A DNA stretch of 10,295 bases from Eggerthella sp. CAG:368 (GTDB lineage Bacteria > Actinomycetota > Coriobacteriia > Coriobacteriales > Eggerthellaceae), in contig FR895474.1 of assembly GCA_000434775.1 (NCBI GenBank), positions 9,436 through 19,730 on the forward strand. Direction: 5' to 3'. The position numbers and the translations under genes were made by a program. The notes under the pieces are model-generated. The model did no database searches. It was not told where the DNA came from and saw nothing but the letters and a program-made list of their open reading frames with translations. Position 1 is the stretch's first letter. Every line of letters starts with the position of its first letter. This document shows positions 7,226 to 10,295 of this stretch, piece by piece.

Positions 7226-8170
7226 TTATTTTCTTCCCAGAATATATCCAGTAATACGAGGTGCTTTGCAACGAACAAATAATCGAATTTTAAACAATAA
7301 ATCATACTGTTTAAAACAGTCAGAATATTCACCTTGTGTTATTTCTTTCCACTTTCCTTCTTCTGAAAGGGCAATAGTTTCCCTGATTGCCGCAGCTTTT
7401 CTAATTGCTTGGTTGTAAGATTCATCCAAAACCCCATATAAGCCGTTAATGCAATCAGCAGTTCTTCTGAGCCCTTCAATATATATTGCTTTTTTCTTCT
7501 GGGTTCTATCACTCCAAGAACCTTCCACACCAACGCGATAAGCAGCATATAGACCAGGCAGATAGTGAACCCGTCCAATACTTGCAAGATAAACATATCG
7601 AGGGTAATCTCCCATGCCCCAATGAAGATATTCATCAGGCAAAAGGTAGTCATCCATTCTTAGAAACATCGAGTTTGTTCCAAAAAGACCACCGCCTTCA
7701 ATAAGAATTTCCTCAAGTGAAAAATCTCTCTCTATGGAAGATGGGGCGATCTTTCCCTCAAACTTTTTCTTATGATTGTTATATTTTTTTACCCCATGAA
7801 CGCAAAGAGAACAATCTGGGTTATCCTCCATATAATCGAATTGGATTTGAAGCTTATTATCATTAAGCCAAAAATCATCACCCTCGCAAATAGCAAAATA
7901 CTTTCCCGACAAATAGGGAGCACATAATTGGGTAATTAATTTTCCTTGCGAGTATTGATTTTCTTTCTGCAAAATAGGCTTAATTATATTTGGATGTCTT
8001 TTCTCATACTCCTTGATAATGCGAGAAGTGCCATCCGTCGACGCATCATCATGGACAATAACCTCGAAAGGAAAATTCGTTTTTTGAGAAACTAAACTAT
8101 CTAAAGTTTGAGCTATATATTTTTCCTGATTAAAGGTTATACACAAAACACTAACTAAAGGTAACCCCAT
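7226..8170 (-). CDS. GT2 family glycosyltransferase (314 aa)
   Basis: This family 2 glycosyltransferase has VSVLCITFNQEKYI at 6-19, the nucleotide-binding VIVHDDASTDGT at 37-48 and the metal site CEGDDFW at 95-101. The HDDAS and EGDDFW forms mark a subgroup distinct from the tandem GT2 pair in the left part of the window. The rest is soluble and divergent, with a basic C-terminus that may touch the membrane. The ATG at 8170 has only a weak ribosome site (GGA four bases upstream). It lies 67 bases after the flippase stop and 24 bases before the WbqC start, consistent with one transcript. It presumably adds a sugar to the lipid-linked oligosaccharide; donor and linkage are not predictable from these motifs. 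Confidence 0.92.
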   Translation of the reverse strand: MGLPLVSVLCITFNQEKYIAQTLDSLVSQKTNFPFEVIVHDDASTDGTSRIIKEYEKRHPNIIKPILQKENQYSQGKLITQLCAPYLSGKYFAICEGDDFWLNDNKLQIQFDYMEDNPDCSLCVHGVKKYNNHKKKFEGKIAPSSIERDFSLEEILIEGGGLFGTNSMFLRMDDYLLPDEYLHWGMGDYPRYVYLASIGRVHYLPGLYAAYRVGVEGSWSDRTQKKKAIYIEGLRRTADCINGLYGVLDESYNQAIRKAAAIRETIALSEEGKWKEITQGEYSDCFKQYDLLFKIRLFVRCKAPRITGYILGRK

Positions 8171-8237
8171 TGTTCCAAGCTCTCTTACTGTAAACGTGTG
8201 CTTCTAGCAATAAATACTATTAGCAATCTTTTTCTTC

Positions 8238-8894
8238 TCAATTGTTCGTCGAAAACTTTTTCTTTAATTGAAAAACAATAAAAATTATTCCCACTATAAT
8301 TCCAACTGCATAAGCAATTATCCCCGTAAAGCTAACACCGTTCATCCCAAAAGAACCGACCAGGCTCCAACAAAGAATAAAAGCAACTCCTATTGAGATA
8401 ACATTAGCGACAAAGCCACCGTTAAAATTGCGAATAGTAATAAGAAGATCGTTGATAAACCATAAATACGCCGTAAAAACAGCTAAAAACACCAATGGAA
8501 GAATCAAAAAAGCATACTCACTAATTGAGCCACCAAACAAAAAATCAAGAAGAATAGGGCCAAATAATTCAAGCAAAATAGCACTTACGATACCAACAGC
8601 CACCATTCCAAGGGTCGCCTTTAACAACAAAGAAAGGAAATTTTTCTTTTCGTTTTTCTCATAGTAGGTAGCAAAAGAACCTAAAAGTGGACCATAAACA
8701 TAACTTCCACCCATTTGTATAATTGCCACTGGTGCGGCAACAGAGGCATAAACCCCAAGTGCCCATTCTCCATACGATGCTGCAAGCAATTGCCTAGGAA
8801 TAGTAATTGCGGCACTACAAGCTACATTAGCAATAGTTATTAAAAAACAGCGTTTCAGAAGCCTAGTAACAAGTCGCCTATTAATCACTGGCAT
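8238..8894 (-). CDS. C-terminal half of a Wzx-like polysaccharide flippase, out of frame with its N-terminal half
   Basis: This hydrophobic 218-residue reading frame shows about six membrane helices at roughly 17-37, 47-65, 93-112, 126-146, 161-181 and 188-208. ITIPRQLLAASYGEWALGVYA (near 30-50) and the overall pattern resemble the second half of MVF/Wzx flippases, which move undecaprenyl-linked units across the membrane. The ATG at 8894 has no ribosome site. The frame is open upstream to 8939, directly at a T7 run where the N-terminal fragment ends. I therefore see it as part of one gene spanning 8238-9481, not as an independent protein. Adding one T to the run, or a -1 slip, would give a single protein of 414 residues, a normal length for the family. 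As written, this half is probably poorly or not translated. Confidence 0.7.
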   Translation of the reverse strand: MPVINRRLVTRLLKRCFLITIANVACSAAITIPRQLLAASYGEWALGVYASVAAPVAIIQMGGSYVYGPLLGSFATYYEKNEKKNFLSLLLKATLGMVAVGIVSAILLELFGPILLDFLFGGSISEYAFLILPLVFLAVFTAYLWFINDLLITIRNFNGGFVANVISIGVAFILCWSLVGSFGMNGVSFTGIIAYAVGIIVGIIFIVFQLKKKFSTNN

Positions 8895-8898
8895 AAGT

Positions 8899-8946
8899 TT
8901 ATCGAAAGAAGATGATTTTCGATAATCCCATGCTAAACCAAAAAAA
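8899..8946 (-). other. Frameshift site in the flippase gene: T7 run, slippery heptamer and downstream inverted repeat
   Basis: On the coding strand the run T7 occupies 8946-8940. In the frame of the N-terminal fragment it reads GTT TTT TTG, so 8945-8939 is T TTT TTG, matching the X XXY YYZ pattern for -1 slippage. A -1 slip moves translation to GGT TTA GCA, the frame of the C-terminal half, and avoids the TAG at 8935-8933. Thirteen bases after the heptamer comes a perfect 9-bp inverted repeat, TTATCGAAA (8925-8917) and TTTCGATAA (8907-8899), with a 9-base loop. The spacing is longer than in typical programmed sites, so a plain one-base deletion in the homopolymer is equally possible. Confidence 0.6.
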
Positions 8947-9481
8947 CAGAAACAAAAATCATCAAAAACAAACTAAGAGTCAAGGAATTCAAAAAATACA
9001 TTCCAAAACAAAAGGTCACCAACGTCCCAAAACCACGAATAATGAAGCTCTTCCCAATAATATCCATCCTCATTTTCTGCTGATCGAGACCATGCATAAC
9101 ATCTATAACAGCTTCAACTCCCTTATAAACAAGCCAGAGAGAGATGCACCCTAACGCCTCAAAGTCACACGTAACAGCCGAATAAACCATGCAAGCAGCA
9201 AACGAGATTAAAATGGTCACGCAACGAAATCCCATATACTCACTAGTAGTATATTCATGCTTCACATCTGAAACTTGATAAATTCTCATTCTATAGTTTG
9301 CAAAAGGAATAAAAATATTTCCTATCGCCATAGCAAGAGCTAGTAGACCCGCAGCGTCATATCCACTCGATAAACGTACGACAAGAACAGTAAGCAACCA
9401 TTGAATCCCTAGATAAACTAAAGAGCCAAAGGAATTCCAAAGCATATTCATTTTTATCGATAGTTTTTCGCTATTTTCCAA
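8933..9481 (-). CDS. N-terminal half of a Wzx-like polysaccharide flippase, ends at a premature stop
   Basis: This 182-residue frame is strongly hydrophobic, with helices at about 17-36, 43-61, 86-104 and 150-180. A segment resembling other Wzx flippases lies between helices two and three (ANYRMRIYQVSDV, 61-73). It stops at a TAG (8935-8933) just after a T7 run, in mid-helix. The rest of the flippase continues in the -1 frame at 8238-8894. Together they would make 414 residues. The first start is a TTG at 9481, with AGAAGG 12 bases upstream, which is rather far. The ATG at 9451 (MNMLWNSFGS) is an alternative but has no clear ribosome site. A promoter-like pair lies about 90-120 bases upstream. 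This would be the first gene of the minus-strand group that continues through LicD. Confidence 0.72.
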   Translation of the reverse strand: MENSEKLSIKMNMLWNSFGSLVYLGIQWLLTVLVVRLSSGYDAAGLLALAMAIGNIFIPFANYRMRIYQVSDVKHEYTTSEYMGFRCVTILISFAACMVYSAVTCDFEALGCISLWLVYKGVEAVIDVMHGLDQQKMRMDIIGKSFIIRGFGTLVTFCFGMYFLNSLTLSLFLMIFVSVFLV

Positions 9482-9505
9482 GTAATAAACCAGCCTTCTT
9501 TGTTG

Positions 9506-9535
9506 TTAGCAAAGTAACCATTAGCAAAGTAACCA
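9506..9535. repeat. Tandem 15-bp direct repeat in the flippase leader
   Basis: TTAGCAAAGTAACCA occurs twice with no gap (9506-9520 and 9521-9535) and is followed by a third partial start, TTAGT. It lies between the predicted minus-strand promoter and the flippase start, and so would be in the 5' leader RNA. It could be a replication-slippage duplication or a binding site; its exactness is certain, its role is not. Confidence 0.85.
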
Positions 9536-9562
9536 TTAGTTAATAACTGATGCCTTGACCGA

Positions 9563-9592
9563 TTACTATAAAATCATAAAGAGCTATATAAT
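9563..9592 (+). promoter_or_regulatory. Candidate promoter for the aminotransferase, overlapping the divergent one
   Basis: A perfect TATAAT lies at 9587-9592 with a weak -35 (TTACTA, 9563-9568, spacing 18). It would start transcription near 9599, about 33 bases before the GTG start. It overlaps the minus-strand promoter almost completely, so the two directions may compete for polymerase. Confidence 0.4.
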
Positions 9593-9602
9593 GGTATATC
9601 AA
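9573..9602 (-). promoter_or_regulatory. Candidate promoter for the flippase group
   Basis: On the minus strand TTGATA (9602-9597) and TATGAT (9578-9573) are 18 bases apart, each one mismatch from the sigma-70-type consensus. Transcription would begin near 9566, giving a leader of about 85 bases that contains the tandem 15-bp repeat. Confidence 0.5.
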
Positions 9603-9631
9603 TAAAAAAACACCCAGAAAGCCGATAACAA

Positions 9632-10295
9632 GTGGACAATATTCAATACCCTATCCAGGTTACAAGATCATCTATGCCTTCTCTTCAAGAGTACACCAAT
9701 GAAATTGCTTCATTATGGAACACTCATTGGTTAACCAACATGGGAGAAAAACATAAGCTTTTCGAAAAGCAGCTTTGTGAATATCTCGACACTAATAATA
9801 TCGCCTTATACACAAACGGACATTCTGCCCTTGAATGCGCATTAGAAGTTCTTGAACTTAAAGGGAAAGTTATCACCACTCCTTTTTCTTTTGCGTCAAC
9901 AACTCACGCTATCTCACGAAAAGGACTTGAACCTGTCTTCGCGGATATTAACCCCGAAACTTTTACCATTGATCCAAAGTGCATTGAGCAATTAATCGAT
10001 GAAGAAACCTGTGCCATTCTCCCTGTCCATGTATATGGTAATGTGTGCGATATAGATGCAATTCAAGCAATAGCAGACAAATACAACCTTAAAGTCATTT
10101 ATGATGCAGCACATGCTTTTGGAGTAAAAAAAGACGGGATATCTGTAGCAAACTACGGCGACTTTTCCATGTTCTCTTTTCATGCTACTAAAGTTTTTAA
10201 TACCATAGAAGGCGGAGCACTTACCTTCAAGAATCCTGATTACAAAGAAAAATTAAATCAGTGGAAAAATTTCGGAATTACCGGACAAGAAAGTG
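9632..10295 (+). CDS. DegT/DnrJ/EryC1/StrS family sugar aminotransferase (partial, runs off right edge)
   Basis: The frame runs 221 codons from a GTG at 9632 to the window end without a stop. These PLP enzymes transfer an amino group to a keto-sugar nucleotide. Family motifs are in order: SLWNTHWLTNMGEKHKLFE (27-45), TNGHSALE (61-68) for the cofactor phosphate, TTPFSFASTTHAI (82-94), PVHVYGNVCDID (131-142), YDAAHAFG (157-164) with Asp158 contacting the pyridine nitrogen, and FSFHATKVFNTIEGG (181-195) with the Schiff-base Lys187. The general style is like VioA/FdtB-type enzymes that make dTDP-4-amino-4,6-dideoxy sugars, but substrate choice is not proven. An in-frame TAA six bases upstream excludes an earlier start. 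I prefer GTG over the ATG at 9674 because residues before that ATG (PIQVTRSS) match the usual N-terminus; neither has a strong ribosome site. It diverges from the flippase gene. Confidence 0.92.
   Translation, partial: MDNIQYPIQVTRSSMPSLQEYTNEIASLWNTHWLTNMGEKHKLFEKQLCEYLDTNNIALYTNGHSALECALEVLELKGKVITTPFSFASTTHAISRKGLEPVFADINPETFTIDPKCIEQLIDEETCAILPVHVYGNVCDIDAIQAIADKYNLKVIYDAAHAFGVKKDGISVANYGDFSMFSFHATKVFNTIEGGALTFKNPDYKEKLNQWKNFGITGQES

Noticed and set aside
8912..9154. Plus-strand open frame of 80 codons opposite the flippase break
   Set aside because: Its lysine- and asparagine-rich make-up simply reflects the complement of T-rich membrane-helix codons, and it has no ribosome site.
9555..9592. 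TTGACC (9555-9560) as the -35 of the plus-strand TATAAT
   Set aside because: The spacing to TATAAT is 26 bases, too long for a normal promoter.
9992..10183. Minus-strand open frame of 63 codons at the right edge
   Set aside because: It lies opposite the aminotransferase motifs (YDAAHAFG, FSFHATK) and is a shadow of that gene.

Overview
This window is a stretch of a cell-surface polysaccharide biosynthesis locus from a low-GC bacterium (roughly 40% G+C by eye). Shine-Dalgarno sites are clear, several genes use TTG or GTG starts, and a small DUF2304 membrane protein is paired with a GT2 enzyme, as in Gram-positive rhamnose-polysaccharide loci. This points to a Gram-positive host. A member of the Coriobacteriia (Atopobium-like) is my best guess, but it is an impression from protein style and is not proven here.

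Layout. Positions 1-4143 hold five genes on the minus strand, reading right to left: a polyprenyl-phosphate sugar synthase-like GT2 (3436-4143), its DUF2304 partner (3087-3434), two tandem GT2 glycosyltransferases that overlap by one base (1900-2991 and 860-1900), and the first 282 codons of a large unrecognised protein that runs off the left edge (1-846). Positions 4268-5416 hold a single GT4 glycosyltransferase on the plus strand. Positions 5552-9481 form a second minus-strand group: a Wzx-like flippase broken by a frameshift (8933-9481 plus 8238-8894), a GT2 (7226-8170), a WbqC-family protein (6497-7201) and a LicD-family protein (5552-6409). At the right edge a DegT/DnrJ/EryC1 sugar aminotransferase begins on the plus strand (9632 onward) and is cut by the window end. 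No gap between genes exceeds 300 bases, and I see no tRNA, rRNA, CRISPR array or insertion sequence.

How the parts could work together (inference). The aminotransferase would make a nucleotide-linked amino sugar, and the GT2 and GT4 enzymes would assemble a lipid-linked repeat unit. The flippase would export the unit. LicD could add a phospho-substituent, and the GacI/GacJ-like pair could make an undecaprenyl-phosphate-linked sugar for a side branch added outside the membrane. WbqC proteins occur in such loci, but I cannot state their reaction.

The most interesting signal is the flippase. Its two halves lie in different frames that meet at a T7 run. The run contains a U UUU UUG slippery heptamer and is followed 13 nt later by a perfect 9-bp inverted repeat. 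This could be a simple inactivating indel, a phase-variable tract, a programmed -1 frameshift or a sequencing error.
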